The position numbers were made by a program, and so were the translations under genes. Source: CAG-791 sp045117315 (GTDB taxonomy: Bacteria; Bacillota; Clostridia; Lachnospirales; Lachnospiraceae). Taken from it: a stretch of DNA of 64,000 nt. The stretch is taken from the NCBI GenBank assembly GCA_045117315.1, contig JBGUNJ010000134.1, positions 1-64,000 of the forward strand, given 5' to 3'. The notes under the pieces were generated by a model that was not told the origin of the DNA, ran no database searches, and worked only from the letters and a program-made list of their open reading frames with translations. Below, one piece after another: positions 35,398 through 44,434 of this stretch. How positions within the stretch are numbered: position 1 is the stretch's first letter; every line of letters begins with the position of its first letter.

Positions 35398-37077
35398 ATG
35401 AAACGACTAATAGCTGTTTTGCTTGCGCTGGTACTTATCGTAATGCCGGTAAGTGCCGAAACCGGATCTTTTTTTGACTATACAGACGACATACTTGAGA
35501 ACGGAGACCTCATCTACTATTTCCAGGAGCTTTCACTGACCCTGCCCGCGTCATGGCGCGGAAAAGTCATGGCGGAGCAGCATGACGGCGGAGTCTCCTT
35601 CTACCAGATCTCCAGCCATGAGAAGTATCTGGAAGAAGGCATCAAAACAGGCGGTTTTCTGTTTGAGCTCGGAGCCAGTGTAAACCACAGCTTCTCGCAG
35701 CTGCCTTCCTTTAAATACATAGGCTTCTGCGAGGAATCGGCGATGAATTACTATCTGAGGCTCCCCACGGACTATCCCGCCTACAACGAGGAGTCCATCC
35801 GGGCCGAGTATGACGAGATGCTTGGTCAGGTCGATTATGTTGTCGAGAACGCGAAGTTCTATGCCGATAAGGACAAAGAGAAAGACAGCGATGACACACC
35901 CACTCCCGCAGGCGCATATGAAGAAAATTCATCGGAGGGGATTACTTCCGGGCTTGCCGGTTCGGATGCGGTTTCAGAGGACAAGGAAGAAGCGGAAGAG
36001 AGCGGCAGCCAGAATCCTTCCTGGACACCTCAGCAGGTCCGCTACTCATTTGAGCACAGCATGATGCCCCGGTATTTTTACGACAGACCTGATGCCATGC
36101 TGGGCGCCATCTACCACAACGGTTTCTATCCTCTCTGGAATGTCGTATGCCAGGAAAACAATGTGAATCCCACCTATCCCGAGAAAGATTACATCGTACA
36201 CTGGTATACCGTTGACCAGAAGGCCGAGCTGGTCCAGATCGAGCTTCCCGACCCCGATTCCTCCACGCTCTGCTACCGGATCTACTTCGTCTACGGTCCC
36301 GACGAGGACGACGCTGTCTATTACACCCTTGAAAGTGATGAGTTCACTCCGGACTCCACTCTCCTCTGCACATGGGACAAAGACAGGAATCACAATGTCC
36401 TCAACACGCTGGAGAACCTGGACAAAAATGACAGCGGCTACGCGGACGCTCTGAAAAAAGAAGCTGAGATGATCGCCCAGATGGCCGGCATAAGCGGAGA
36501 ACTGGAGCTGGATCCCAATGCGGTTTCGGTCACAGATACTGCCGATACTGCCAGTACTGCCGGTAAGAGCATTGATAAAAACGAAGGCGGCTCTGACGAG
36601 GATAAGGACCTGCAGAAAATCCAGTGCCCGCAGCAGGGATTCTCGATCAAAGCGAAAGAGTCCTATCCCTGGGATTATCAGGTGGGAACCGGCATCACTG
36701 TCTATACCGGTCAGGAAGGCAGCATTCCCTATGTGATCGTCTTCCAGGGCGAAGATCTGATCGTCGAAGCCTACGAATACATCAAAGAGCAGTATACTCC
36801 TCATATGAAGGAGAAATACGGGGACAGCCTGATCAGCATCGAGGAAAAAGAAGACTATGAAGTCGGCGGCAAGAAGCTGCCTGCAGGCATCTACACATAC
36901 AAAGTAGGCGATTATACGATCGAGCAGATCCGTATCTATGACTCCACCGGAAAAGCGACTGTGGCATTCACCACCAAATATATCAAGGGAGAGGGCGAGG
37001 ATACTCTCAAGGCACTGGATACAGCAGTCCGCACCTTTGAGGCACAGCAGTCCGGGGACAGCTTCACGGATTCCTGA
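35398..37077 (+). CDS. secreted protein of unknown function
   Basis: A 559-residue exported protein. Signal peptide MKRLIAVLLALVLIVMPVSA with probable cleavage after residue 20. The mature part has a first globular section (to about 150, LTLPASWRGKVMAEQ), an acidic linker (KDKEKDSDDTPTPAGAYEE), a middle section with YFYDRPDAMLGAIYHNGFYP, a second Ser/Thr/Asp linker, and a C-terminal section (about 405-550, CPQQGFSIKAKESYPWDYQ). The first and last sections both start with a phrase like a PsbP/DUF1795-type lipid- or stress-related fold, a tentative comparison. No anchor or lipobox, so release into the medium is expected. The ATG follows AGAGGAGGTAGCTTTTA. A strong terminator follows at 37288. 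Confidence 0.7.
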   Translation: MKRLIAVLLALVLIVMPVSAETGSFFDYTDDILENGDLIYYFQELSLTLPASWRGKVMAEQHDGGVSFYQISSHEKYLEEGIKTGGFLFELGASVNHSFSQLPSFKYIGFCEESAMNYYLRLPTDYPAYNEESIRAEYDEMLGQVDYVVENAKFYADKDKEKDSDDTPTPAGAYEENSSEGITSGLAGSDAVSEDKEEAEESGSQNPSWTPQQVRYSFEHSMMPRYFYDRPDAMLGAIYHNGFYPLWNVVCQENNVNPTYPEKDYIVHWYTVDQKAELVQIELPDPDSSTLCYRIYFVYGPDEDDAVYYTLESDEFTPDSTLLCTWDKDRNHNVLNTLENLDKNDSGYADALKKEAEMIAQMAGISGELELDPNAVSVTDTADTASTAGKSIDKNEGGSDEDKDLQKIQCPQQGFSIKAKESYPWDYQVGTGITVYTGQEGSIPYVIVFQGEDLIVEAYEYIKEQYTPHMKEKYGDSLISIEEKEDYEVGGKKLPAGIYTYKVGDYTIEQIRIYDSTGKATVAFTTKYIKGEGEDTLKALDTAVRTFEAQQSGDSFTDS

Positions 37078-37287
37078 TCCGCACCCTGCATGCACACATC
37101 CTGACGCTTTGACAGCCTGTATAACGCCTGAAGTTCTATCGGCACGCCCCCGGCCTGCACCTTTGAGTTCAGAGGCAGTCCTGCCGCCTTGCCTCAGCCA
37201 TCCGGTTCAGGCGGCATAAGCCACAGGAAGGGGCAGGGCGTCACACAGGCAATTTCATAAAAGGAAAAACAGCCCCATAAAAATTGT

Positions 37288-37330
37288 AAGAACCGCGGCT
37301 CCTGTATGGGAAACCGCGGTTCTTTGTTTT
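37288..37330 (+). terminator. terminator after the secreted protein gene
   Basis: Stem AAGAACCGCGG / CCGCGGTTCTT, 15-base loop, then TTGTTTT. Confidence 0.88.
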
Positions 37331-37359
37331 ATCTTTGCTTTTTATCTTTGTTTTTGTGG

Positions 37360-37419
37360 TTGAGCATAGATCATTTGAGCATAGATCATTTGGGCATAGT
37401 TCATTTGAGCATAGTTCAC
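37360..37419 (+). repeat. 17-bp tandem repeat, about four copies
   Basis: TTGAGCATAGATCATTT, with G/A and T/G changes between copies. It is the main feature of the 37078-37490 gap besides the terminator. Confidence 0.9.
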
Positions 37420-37490
37420 ATGCCCGGATTATTACAGCTGCCGGTCAGGTGATTACAGATGCTGAAATACATTTTTCAAAGACTGACCTG

Positions 37491-38606
37491 TCACTTCTCA
37501 AACGGGAATGTATACTGTGTCAGGCCGCATTCGTCACGCAGCTGGATCAGTTCTTTCTGGATGGAATCCCCGACAGGAACACCCTTGTCTTTGCGGTCCT
37601 GCCAGGCCAGCCATTCCTTCTCGCCCGCGGTGTAGATACGTTCCGCTCCGGGCTCCTTCTGAGAAGCCCGCAGGCCCCTGCAGATGTCTCCCGCAGTCTT
37701 CCTGAAAGTATCGAGGCCCATGAAAAACTCAGGATTGATCACAAAGAAGAAATGTCCCAGCCTGTACATCTGAGGGCTTCCGTCTTCGGACACACCGCTC
37801 AGGGCCTTCATAAAGGGACCTCCCGACAGGGCTGAAGACAGAATCTCCACAACTGTTGTAAAGCCATAGCCCTTGTATCCGGCTGTCGCCTCTCCGCGTC
37901 CTCCCAGAGGGAGCAGGGCGACGTTGCCCTTGCGCATCTCTTTCAGAATCATACCCGAATCTGTCGGCACGCTGCCGTCCTTTGCGATCACACAGCCCTC
38001 GGGCGTGGGCTTGCCCATCCTCTCATAGAACTCGATCTTTCCGTTCTGGATGATGCAGGTGGCACAGTCCAGATTGAAATCAAATTCTTCATCGGTCGGT
38101 ATTGTAAATGTCATGGGGTTGGTCCCCATCATGGGCTCTACTCCGAAGGTCGGGGCCACCGACGGCCTGGCATTGGTACCGGAAATGCCGATCATACCCG
38201 CTTTCGCAGCCATAGTCGTCCAATATCCCGCTATTCCGTAATGTGTGGAATTGAAGATGGTGCCGCCTGCCATACCGTACTTGCCTGCCTTGTAAATCAG
38301 CATTTCCATCATCTTATGACTGGCCACCATACCCAAACCGTTATGAGCATCCATAACGAGCGTCGTAGGGGTCTCTTTTACGAGTTCGATCTTTGTTTCA
38401 GGAAGAAGTGTTCCGTTTTTGATACGGTCGAGATAAATCGGTTTAAAGCGGTTGCATCCATGGCTCTCAATGCCGCGCCGGTCACTTTCCAGAAGGACAT
38501 CCGCACAGATTGCCCCGTCTTCCCTCGGCACACCATATTTCTCAAATACATCCACCATGAAATCATTCATGAGTTTCCAATCCACATAAGGTCTTGTCTC
38601 TGTCAT
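37491..38606 (-). CDS. Ldh_2-family malate/L-lactate-type dehydrogenase
   Basis: A 371-residue NAD(P)-dependent dehydrogenase of the family that includes malate/L-lactate, ureidoglycolate, sulfolactate and delta1-piperideine-2-carboxylate reductases. Motifs: ESDRRGIESHGCNRF near the N-terminus (the catalytic His region), FNSTHYGIAGYWTTMAAKAG (second His), GTNARPSVAPTFGVEPMMGT and GYKGYGFTTVVEILSSALSG. Substrate cannot be assigned. The ATG follows CAGGAGAG. It has its own upstream -10-like element and no functional neighbours. Length is slightly above the usual 330-350. Confidence 0.88.
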   Translation of the reverse strand: MTETRPYVDWKLMNDFMVDVFEKYGVPREDGAICADVLLESDRRGIESHGCNRFKPIYLDRIKNGTLLPETKIELVKETPTTLVMDAHNGLGMVASHKMMEMLIYKAGKYGMAGGTIFNSTHYGIAGYWTTMAAKAGMIGISGTNARPSVAPTFGVEPMMGTNPMTFTIPTDEEFDFNLDCATCIIQNGKIEFYERMGKPTPEGCVIAKDGSVPTDSGMILKEMRKGNVALLPLGGRGEATAGYKGYGFTTVVEILSSALSGGPFMKALSGVSEDGSPQMYRLGHFFFVINPEFFMGLDTFRKTAGDICRGLRASQKEPGAERIYTAGEKEWLAWQDRKDKGVPVGDSIQKELIQLRDECGLTQYTFPFEK

Positions 38607-38684
38607 ATTTCATCTCTCCTGAAGCGCTGTATTTATGCAATAATAACCTGCCGCCGTATTTATACTCTCACCGGCTCTGTGTCT

Positions 38685-38690
38685 ATTATA
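38685..38690 (-). promoter_or_regulatory. possible -10 box for the Ldh_2 gene
   Basis: On the minus strand TATAAT (38690-38685) with a weak -35 (TGGAAT at 17 bases). The leader would be about 75 bases. Confidence 0.4.
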
Positions 38691-38762
38691 CTATGCCTCC
38701 GTCTGTTATTCCACCGGTCCGAAAACAGATCTCCCCGCCAATCCTTTATATGGTGTTACAGC

Positions 38763-38822
38763 CTGCTGAAAACAATACGCTTTTTGTGTATCACTGTTTC
38801 GCAGGACGCTCCCGCTCCGTGA
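38763..38822 (+). repeat. dispersed repeat family D, copy 2
   Basis: CTGCTGAAAACAATACGC, then CACTGTTTCGCAGGACGCTC and CGCTCCGTGAA match the copy at 25256. In the 38607-39125 gap it is followed by two family A copies and no gene. Confidence 0.7.
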
Positions 38823-38924
38823 ACTTCTTTATATCAATCCTTTCCGGTTCTTTCCGAAAGAGCTCTCTTTCGGGCAGCCTGCTTTATTTTGTGGTAGAAT
38901 AGTGACATCGCGGCACATTGTTTT

Positions 38925-39075
38925 TTTCGGGAAATCTTTTTGTGCGTGTATCCCATGTCTGAAGACACGGGTACTGCGCAATGAAAAATGACGAGACAGG
39001 CTTCTCTCAGCCACCTTTTGACCCTGACATCATAAATGATTTTTTGATAATGCTTTGCGCGATGAAGAATAAACC
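38925..39075 (+). repeat. dispersed repeat family A, two copies
   Basis: A longer copy (TTTTTGTGCGTGTATCCCAT, then TCTGAAGACACGGGTACTGC and GCAATGAAAAA; 38945-38984) and a short one (GCTTTGCGCGATGAAGAATA, 39052-39073). They end about 40 bases before the pepF ribosome site. Confidence 0.75.
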
Positions 39076-39125
39076 GGCATTCCCGGAAAGCCGGGCAGAC
39101 GCCCGGTCAAAGGAGGAAAAAATAA

Positions 39126-40934
39126 ATGAATGACAGATTACCCAAAAGAGAAGAAATAGCGGAAGAACTGACATGGCGTCTGGAGGATATTTACCCGGAC
39201 GAAGCGCTCTGGGAAGAGGACCTGCAGGAAGCAAAATCACTTGCGGACAAAGTCCTGGAATTCGAGGGACGCCTCTGCCAAAGCGCGGACAGTCTCTATC
39301 AGGCGCTGAAACTGTATGATGACTGCTCTCTGAAACTGGACCGGGCGGGCGGTTACGCCCTCATGCGCCACGACCAGGACGCGGGCAACTCCCATTATCA
39401 GGAACTCCAGCTGAAGGTGCAGAGCGCTTCAGTCAGGATCAGCGAGGAGCTGGCATTTGTGGAGCCGGAGATCCTGGCCATCCCGGACGATATCCTGGCG
39501 CGCTTCTTTAAGGAAGAACCGAAGCTCTCAGAATATGATGTCACGATCCGCGAGATCCGCCGCCTGAAGGAACACACCCTGAGCAAGGAGATGGAACAGC
39601 TTCTGGCTTCTGCCGGCGAAATGGCTCAGACGCCCTACAACAGTTTCGGAATGCTCTCCAACGCGGACCTGAAATTCCCGTCTGTCACTGACGCGGAAGG
39701 GAAGGAAATCGTGCTCTCCAACGGACGCTTTGTGCCGCTGCAGATGTCCCCGGACCGGGCCCTGCGCAAAGAGATTTTCGAGAAATACTATACCCGCTAC
39801 AGCGAGTTCGCCAATACCTGGGCGGCTCTCTATGACGGCCAGGTGAAGAAACAGATTTTCTACGCCCGCGCCAGGAAATATCCCTCCTCTTTTGCCGCTG
39901 CCGTAGGAGCAAACAACGTGGACCCCGCTGTCTGCGACCGGCTGATCGACAGCATTCACCGCGGCATGGAGCACATGCATCGCTATGTCTCTCTCCGCAA
40001 AAAGATGCTGGGCGTGGACCAGCTGCACATGTACGACGTCTATGTACCCATGGTGGCCGATTACGACCGGAAATTCACATATGAAGAGGCCAAAGAGATC
40101 TCCCTCAAGGCTCTCGCCCCCCTGGGAGAGGAGTATCTTTCCATAGTCAGGCAGGCCTATGAGGATCGCTGGATCGACGTATGTGAAAACGAAGGAAAGA
40201 GGTCGGGCGCCTACTCTTCCGGCGTCTACGGCGTCCATCCCTACATGCTGCTCAACTACACGGATACACTGGATGATGTTTTCACGCTTGTCCATGAGAT
40301 GGGCCACTCCCTGCACACCTGGTACTCATCTCACGCCCAGTCCCACCTGAATTCCGAGTACAGAATTTTCGTGGCGGAAGTCGCTTCGACCACCAACGAG
40401 ATCCTGCTGCTCGAGTACCTGCTGGCCCGGGCGGAGGATCCAAAAGAGAAGGCGTACCTGATCAATCACTATCTGGAGTGCTTCAAGGGAACGGTCTACC
40501 GCCAGACCATGTTCGAGGAATTCGAGCGCAGGACTAACGCGATGGCGGAAGAGGGAACTCCCCTCACGGCAGGGACTCTCTGTGACACATACCTGGAGCT
40601 GAACAGGCAGTATTTCGGCCCGGACATGGTTTCAGATCCTCTGATTGCCTACGAGTGGTGCAGAATCCCCCATTTCTATTACAACTTCTACGTCTACCAG
40701 TATGCCACCAGCTTCTCTGCTGCCGTCGCGATCGCGCACAGGATTCTGGAACAGGGCGAAAGCGCAGTGAAGCCCTATCTGGACTTCCTGAGGAGCGGCT
40801 GCACACAGGATCCGGTCAGCCTGCTGAAGATCGCGGGCGTGGATCTGTCCACCTCAAAGCCGGTCGATGAGGCTCTGCAGGTGTTCGGAGACGCGGTCAG
40901 ACAGATGGAAGAGCTTTGGACCGGAACACTGTGA
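39126..40934 (+). CDS. pepF: oligoendopeptidase F
   Basis: A 602-residue cytoplasmic M3B metallopeptidase that cuts short peptides. The zinc site LVHEMGHSLHTWYS (HEMGH at about residue 389) and the downstream glutamate in EYRIFVAEVASTTNEILLLE are intact; RxPHFYYNFYVYQYATSFSA-type C-terminal sequence (IPHFYYNFYVYQYATSF) completes the active site with the conserved His/Tyr. The length matches PepF proteins (about 600). The ATG follows CAAAGGAGGAAAAAATAA. The stop codon begins a 14-bp tandem repeat. The next gene starts 75 bases later on the same strand. Confidence 0.96.
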   Translation: MNDRLPKREEIAEELTWRLEDIYPDEALWEEDLQEAKSLADKVLEFEGRLCQSADSLYQALKLYDDCSLKLDRAGGYALMRHDQDAGNSHYQELQLKVQSASVRISEELAFVEPEILAIPDDILARFFKEEPKLSEYDVTIREIRRLKEHTLSKEMEQLLASAGEMAQTPYNSFGMLSNADLKFPSVTDAEGKEIVLSNGRFVPLQMSPDRALRKEIFEKYYTRYSEFANTWAALYDGQVKKQIFYARARKYPSSFAAAVGANNVDPAVCDRLIDSIHRGMEHMHRYVSLRKKMLGVDQLHMYDVYVPMVADYDRKFTYEEAKEISLKALAPLGEEYLSIVRQAYEDRWIDVCENEGKRSGAYSSGVYGVHPYMLLNYTDTLDDVFTLVHEMGHSLHTWYSSHAQSHLNSEYRIFVAEVASTTNEILLLEYLLARAEDPKEKAYLINHYLECFKGTVYRQTMFEEFERRTNAMAEEGTPLTAGTLCDTYLELNRQYFGPDMVSDPLIAYEWCRIPHFYYNFYVYQYATSFSAAVAIAHRILEQGESAVKPYLDFLRSGCTQDPVSLLKIAGVDLSTSKPVDEALQVFGDAVRQMEELWTGTL

Positions 40935-40982
40935 CCGCAATATTATGACTGCAATTTCATGACCGCAATTTCATGACCGCAG
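40932..40982 (+). repeat. 14-bp tandem repeat beginning at the pepF stop codon
   Basis: TGACCGCAATATTA, TGACTGCAATTTCA, TGACCGCAATTTCA and partial TGACCGCAG. The pepF TGA is the first three bases of the first unit. Confidence 0.9.
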
Positions 40983-41009
40983 ACTCCAGAAGCCATACAG
41001 GGATAAAAA

Positions 41010-42413
41010 ATGAGTACAAGAACAGAAATAGAATTCATCTTTTCCGGAGCGGATGACGCAGCCAAAGCGCGCCGGATCGCCGGGACCATGATCTATGTTT
41101 ACTTCCACAACCATGATCAATGGCTTCTTTTTGACGACATAAAGCCTCAGAGCACCGGCGGCTGGATCCACTATCCGGAACGGTATGTCCGCTTTGAGGA
41201 AATCGGTGATCTTACACTTTTATGGTCTCAGTACAGGATGGAGTACGATGCCATAAGGCGCAGCATGTCCCATACTCCTGAACTTCTGGACGCAGGAAAA
41301 TTAGTCAGGCAGATCAGGCAGGCGGGATATCGTCTCAAATTCGGGGACTGCACCCGCTATGCCTGTAAGGCGGAAGGCTGCCACCAGATTGAAAATCGTT
41401 ATTTTGAAGATTTTTTCTGCATGTACTGCCTGATCATGGCAGCGGCATTCCCCACAGCGACCTTTGAAGGGATGCTGCGTATGGACAGTCCCGGGACCTA
41501 CGCAAAAAGGATACTGACACATGCCGTGTACGACAGAAGTTCCCTGGATTTTGAACAGCTGGAAGGGAATCCCGTCTATCACTCCGTCATCGTTTCCTGG
41601 GTGCGCTCAGACGACAGATTTGTGAAAAGAAAGATGACTTTTCCCGCCTTTCATGTCTCTATCCTGACAGATGACCGCGAAGCCGTGAGGCAGGATAAGG
41701 AAATCGACAGGTGGATCCGGAGTGTCAATGATGTAGAAATGGAAATGGTTTCGGCAGTGATTCAATTCTCACACGGCTGCGACCCCGCAGTCACGCTCGA
41801 AGCCTCTTCCAGAGAACTTTGCATAAAATATCTGCGCGATCTCCTTGCCCTGCTGGCAGGCAGGGGATACAGGACAAGGCTTTTCAGCCGCTTGTCCGGA
41901 CGGGACCGCAAGGGGACCCGCATGGTAATCCCCGACAATGTGACCTGCATCGGTGACAAGGCCTTTTTCGAGGATCCCTCCCTGCAGAGCGTCGAGATCC
42001 CGGACAGCGTCACGGAAATCGGAGAAGAAGCCTTCTGTTCCTGCGCCGGCCTCGAGTCCGTCACCCTCCCCGACACTGTCACCAGAATCGGTCCCCGCGC
42101 ATTCAGTAAATGTCCCTCCCTGAAAACAGTGACCCTGCCGCGGAATCTGAAAAGGGTGGGTACAGGGCTCTTTTCCGGCTGCACAGGACTGGAAAGTGTC
42201 CTCATCCCCGACAGCGTGGTCGAAATCAAAAAATGCGTTTTTTCCGGCTGCCAAAGCCTGAAAGCCGTCACCATTCCCGAAAGCGTGAACAGAATCAGCG
42301 CCGATGCCTTTAATGAGTGCAGTCCCGGCCTGATCATCCGGGGCAGGAAGGGCAGCCGGGCAGAGCAATACTGCTCTGAAAACGGTATGACCTTCGAGGA
42401 GCATCCCTCCTGA
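41010..42413 (+). CDS. cytoplasmic protein with C-terminal BspA-type leucine-rich repeats
   Basis: A 467-residue protein. The first 300 residues are an unrecognised soluble domain with several Cys (CTRYACKAEGCHQIENRYFE, then DFFCMYCLI), possibly metal-binding. Residues about 305-450 contain five LRR_5 units of the form IPDSVTEIGEEAFCSCAGLE and LPDTVTRIGPRAFSKCPSLK, ending with a cap GSRAEQYCSENGMTFEE. LRR_5 proteins in Clostridia and Bacteroidetes are normally secreted or surface-bound, but there is no signal peptide here, so an intracellular role is suggested. The ATG follows CAGGGATAAAAA, a moderate site. It probably shares a transcript with pepF, as no terminator separates them. Confidence 0.75.
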   Translation: MSTRTEIEFIFSGADDAAKARRIAGTMIYVYFHNHDQWLLFDDIKPQSTGGWIHYPERYVRFEEIGDLTLLWSQYRMEYDAIRRSMSHTPELLDAGKLVRQIRQAGYRLKFGDCTRYACKAEGCHQIENRYFEDFFCMYCLIMAAAFPTATFEGMLRMDSPGTYAKRILTHAVYDRSSLDFEQLEGNPVYHSVIVSWVRSDDRFVKRKMTFPAFHVSILTDDREAVRQDKEIDRWIRSVNDVEMEMVSAVIQFSHGCDPAVTLEASSRELCIKYLRDLLALLAGRGYRTRLFSRLSGRDRKGTRMVIPDNVTCIGDKAFFEDPSLQSVEIPDSVTEIGEEAFCSCAGLESVTLPDTVTRIGPRAFSKCPSLKTVTLPRNLKRVGTGLFSGCTGLESVLIPDSVVEIKKCVFSGCQSLKAVTIPESVNRISADAFNECSPGLIIRGRKGSRAEQYCSENGMTFEEHPS

Positions 42414-42431
42414 GCACAGACGCACAGCCTG

Positions 42432-42472
42432 GCCGTACAGAGGAAAAGAATCCGCCTCTGTACGGCTTTTTT
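42432..42472 (+). terminator. terminator after the LRR protein gene
   Basis: Perfect 12-bp stem GCCGTACAGAGG / CCTCTGTACGGC with an 11-base loop and six T. Confidence 0.95.
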
Positions 42473-42481
42473 ATGCTTTCG

Positions 42482-42613
42482 AGGAGACAGGGACCGAGGA
42501 GACAGGGGACGGTTCTGTGTCTCCTCCCCAATGAAACAGGAGACACAGAACCGTCCCCTGTCTCCTCCGAACCGTCCCCTGTCTCCTCCCTGTCTCCTCC
42601 GAAGCTGTCTCCT
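42482..42613. repeat. REP-like palindromic element
   Basis: A perfect 30-base inverted repeat (42496-42525 and 42538-42567; arm starts GAGGAGACAGGGGACGGTTC) with a 12-base spacer, flanked by partial copies of GGAGACAGGG and CCGTCCCCTGTCTCCTCC. From memory, this CAGGGGACGGTTCTGTGTCTCC motif recurs in clostridial genomes. It resembles REP/BIME-type elements moved by RAYT-like transposases (inference). No such transposase is in this window. Confidence 0.85.
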
Positions 42614-42681
42614 CCATGGCGATTGCACAGACATTTATGCAGTTATTGCACAGTAATCTGGCGTTTAACCCCCCTGTGGAG

Positions 42682-42710
42682 TTGCGCCATTTCGAATACA
42701 GTGTTATAAT
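42682..42710 (+). promoter_or_regulatory. promoter for the M18 peptidase gene
   Basis: TTGCGC (42682-42687) and TATAAT (42705-42710), 17 bases apart, with an extended -10 (TGTTATAAT). The leader would be about 40 bases. Confidence 0.8.
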
Positions 42711-42755
42711 CACTGCGGCAATTCATGAATCTTATTCAGTTATAGGTGTTTAATA

Positions 42756-44075
42756 ATGAATTTTTCTAATGTTAACAGCGAACTGTTTTCATTTCTTGAT
42801 CACAGCCCCAACTCTTTTTTTGCAGTCAAAAACATGAGTGACCTCTTAAAGCAGGCCGGTATGACCCGTTTATTTGAAGGTAAGCCGTGGAGCCTTGAGG
42901 CGGGCAGAGGATACTATGTCACCAGAAACGATTCCTCGCTGATCGCTTTCCGGATTCCCAAGGCAGATTACACAGGCTTCCAGATGATGGCCAGCCACAG
43001 TGATTCCCCTGTCTTTAAGATCAAGACCAATGCCGATATTGAAGTCGATAAACAGTACGTGAAACTCAATGTCGAAAAATATGGCGGCATGCTGTGTGCC
43101 CCCTGGTTTGACAGACCCCTCTCTGTGGCAGGGCGGATCATCGTCAGCACCCCGGAGGGCATTGAGACAAGGCTTGTGAATGTAGACCGCGATCTCCTGA
43201 TCATTCCAAATCTGGCAATCCATATGAACCGCCAGGTAAATGACGGATACAAATTTAACGCCCATGTCGACATGCTGCCGCTCTTCTGTGACAAGGGCCG
43301 GGAATCCGATACATTCCTGAAGCTCATCGCATCTGAGGCGGGTGTTTCGGCTGAGGACATCCTTGACACAGACCTCTTCCTTTACAACCGCATGCCCGCT
43401 GTAAGCCTGGGGCTCAACAACGAATTCATTGCCAGCGGCCGGCTGGACGATCTTCAGTGCGCTTTTGCCTCCTTAAAGGGCTTTCTGCAGGCAAAACCCG
43501 GGGATTCCGTGGCAGTCCACTGTGTATTTGACAATGAAGAGGTCGGTTCCGTCACAAAGCAGGGGGCGGCAGGCACATTCCTCAGGGATACCCTCCACCG
43601 CATAAACAGGGCAATGGGCAGAACAGAAGATGATTACCTCATGAGCATTGCCTCCAGCTTCCTTGTCTCTGCCGATAACGCCCACGCTGTTCATCCCAAT
43701 CATACAGATAAGACCGATCCCACAAACCGCACTTATCTCAATAAGGGAATCGTCATCAAGTACAGCGCAAACCAGAAGTACACCACTGACGCGGTCTCCG
43801 GAGCGGTCATGCGGACCATCTGCCGGCAGGCGGACGTCCCCTTCCAGACCTTCTCAAACAGGTCAGATATGCTGGGCGGCTCAACCCTGGGCAATATTTC
43901 CCAGAGTCAGGTAGCTTTAAACACTGTAGATATCGGGCTTCCCATGCTGGCTATGCACTCTCCTTACGAGACCGCAGGCGCCAGGGACACCGCTTACCTG
44001 ATCGAGGCTGCAAAAGTATTGTTCTCTTCCTCCATCGAGGGAAAAGGCGACGGCAGCTATAAACTGATATTTTAA
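42756..44075 (+). CDS. M18-family aminopeptidase
   Basis: A 439-residue cytoplasmic zinc aminopeptidase (aspartyl aminopeptidase group). Metal and catalytic residues are seen in ASHSDSPVFKIK (His, Asp), SGRLDDLQCAFAS (bridging Asp), FDNEEVGSVTKQGA (catalytic Glu-Glu) and a C-terminal MLAMHSPYETAGARD (His). The length fits the family (430-460). The ATG follows TAGGTGTTTAATA, a weak to moderate site, supported by the strong promoter just upstream. Downstream lie three tandem family A repeats rather than a clear terminator. It releases N-terminal residues, probably acidic ones, and fits with PepF in peptide use. Confidence 0.93.
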   Translation: MNFSNVNSELFSFLDHSPNSFFAVKNMSDLLKQAGMTRLFEGKPWSLEAGRGYYVTRNDSSLIAFRIPKADYTGFQMMASHSDSPVFKIKTNADIEVDKQYVKLNVEKYGGMLCAPWFDRPLSVAGRIIVSTPEGIETRLVNVDRDLLIIPNLAIHMNRQVNDGYKFNAHVDMLPLFCDKGRESDTFLKLIASEAGVSAEDILDTDLFLYNRMPAVSLGLNNEFIASGRLDDLQCAFASLKGFLQAKPGDSVAVHCVFDNEEVGSVTKQGAAGTFLRDTLHRINRAMGRTEDDYLMSIASSFLVSADNAHAVHPNHTDKTDPTNRTYLNKGIVIKYSANQKYTTDAVSGAVMRTICRQADVPFQTFSNRSDMLGGSTLGNISQSQVALNTVDIGLPMLAMHSPYETAGARDTAYLIEAAKVLFSSSIEGKGDGSYKLIF

Positions 44076-44089
44076 AAACGATACTTCAG

Positions 44090-44288
44090 GTTTCCCCTTT
44101 TGCGGGCTTATCCCGCGGCTGTTTTGAAGTCAAGGGCTTTGCGCAATGAAGTGAGTTTCCCTTTTGCGGGCTTATCCCGCGGCTGTTTTGAAGTCAAGGG
44201 TATTGCGTGATGAAGTTAATTTCCCCTTCTGCGAGCCTGTCCCGCGGCTGTTTTGAAGTCACAGGTATTGCGCGATGAAGAATAAATA
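44090..44288 (+). repeat. dispersed repeat family A, three tandem full copies
   Basis: Units near 44091-44155, 44156-44219 and 44220-44288 (period 64-65). Each reads TTTCCCCTTTTGCGGGCTTA, TCCCGCGGCTGTTTTGAAGT, CACGGGTATTGCGCGATGAA with small changes. Each has a mini-hairpin GCGGGCTTATCCCGC. They fill the 44076-44434 gap upstream of the permease gene. No other gene is there. Confidence 0.95.
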
Positions 44289-44434
44289 AGTCAGTCTTAC
44301 GGTTCATCCACAGTCTTACAGTTCAGCCTCAGTCTTCCGTGACCCCTTGCCCGGGACCGGATACTGCGCGGCTTCCACTGTTGGCTGCGGAAGAACCGAT
44401 TATTTTGCATCAAAATAAAAAGGAGCTATTAAAA

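Noticed and set aside
42473..42713. Open frames of about 70-80 codons around 42480-42710
   Set aside because: They are products of the palindromic GGAGACAGGG repeat and end in the promoter region of the M18 gene.
44270..44288. Micro-frame MKNK at the end of family A repeats (GATGAAGAATAAATAA)
   Set aside because: Several copies can be read as ATGAAGAATAAA, but the frames after it differ between copies and no ribosome site precedes the ATG. It is better seen as part of the repeat.
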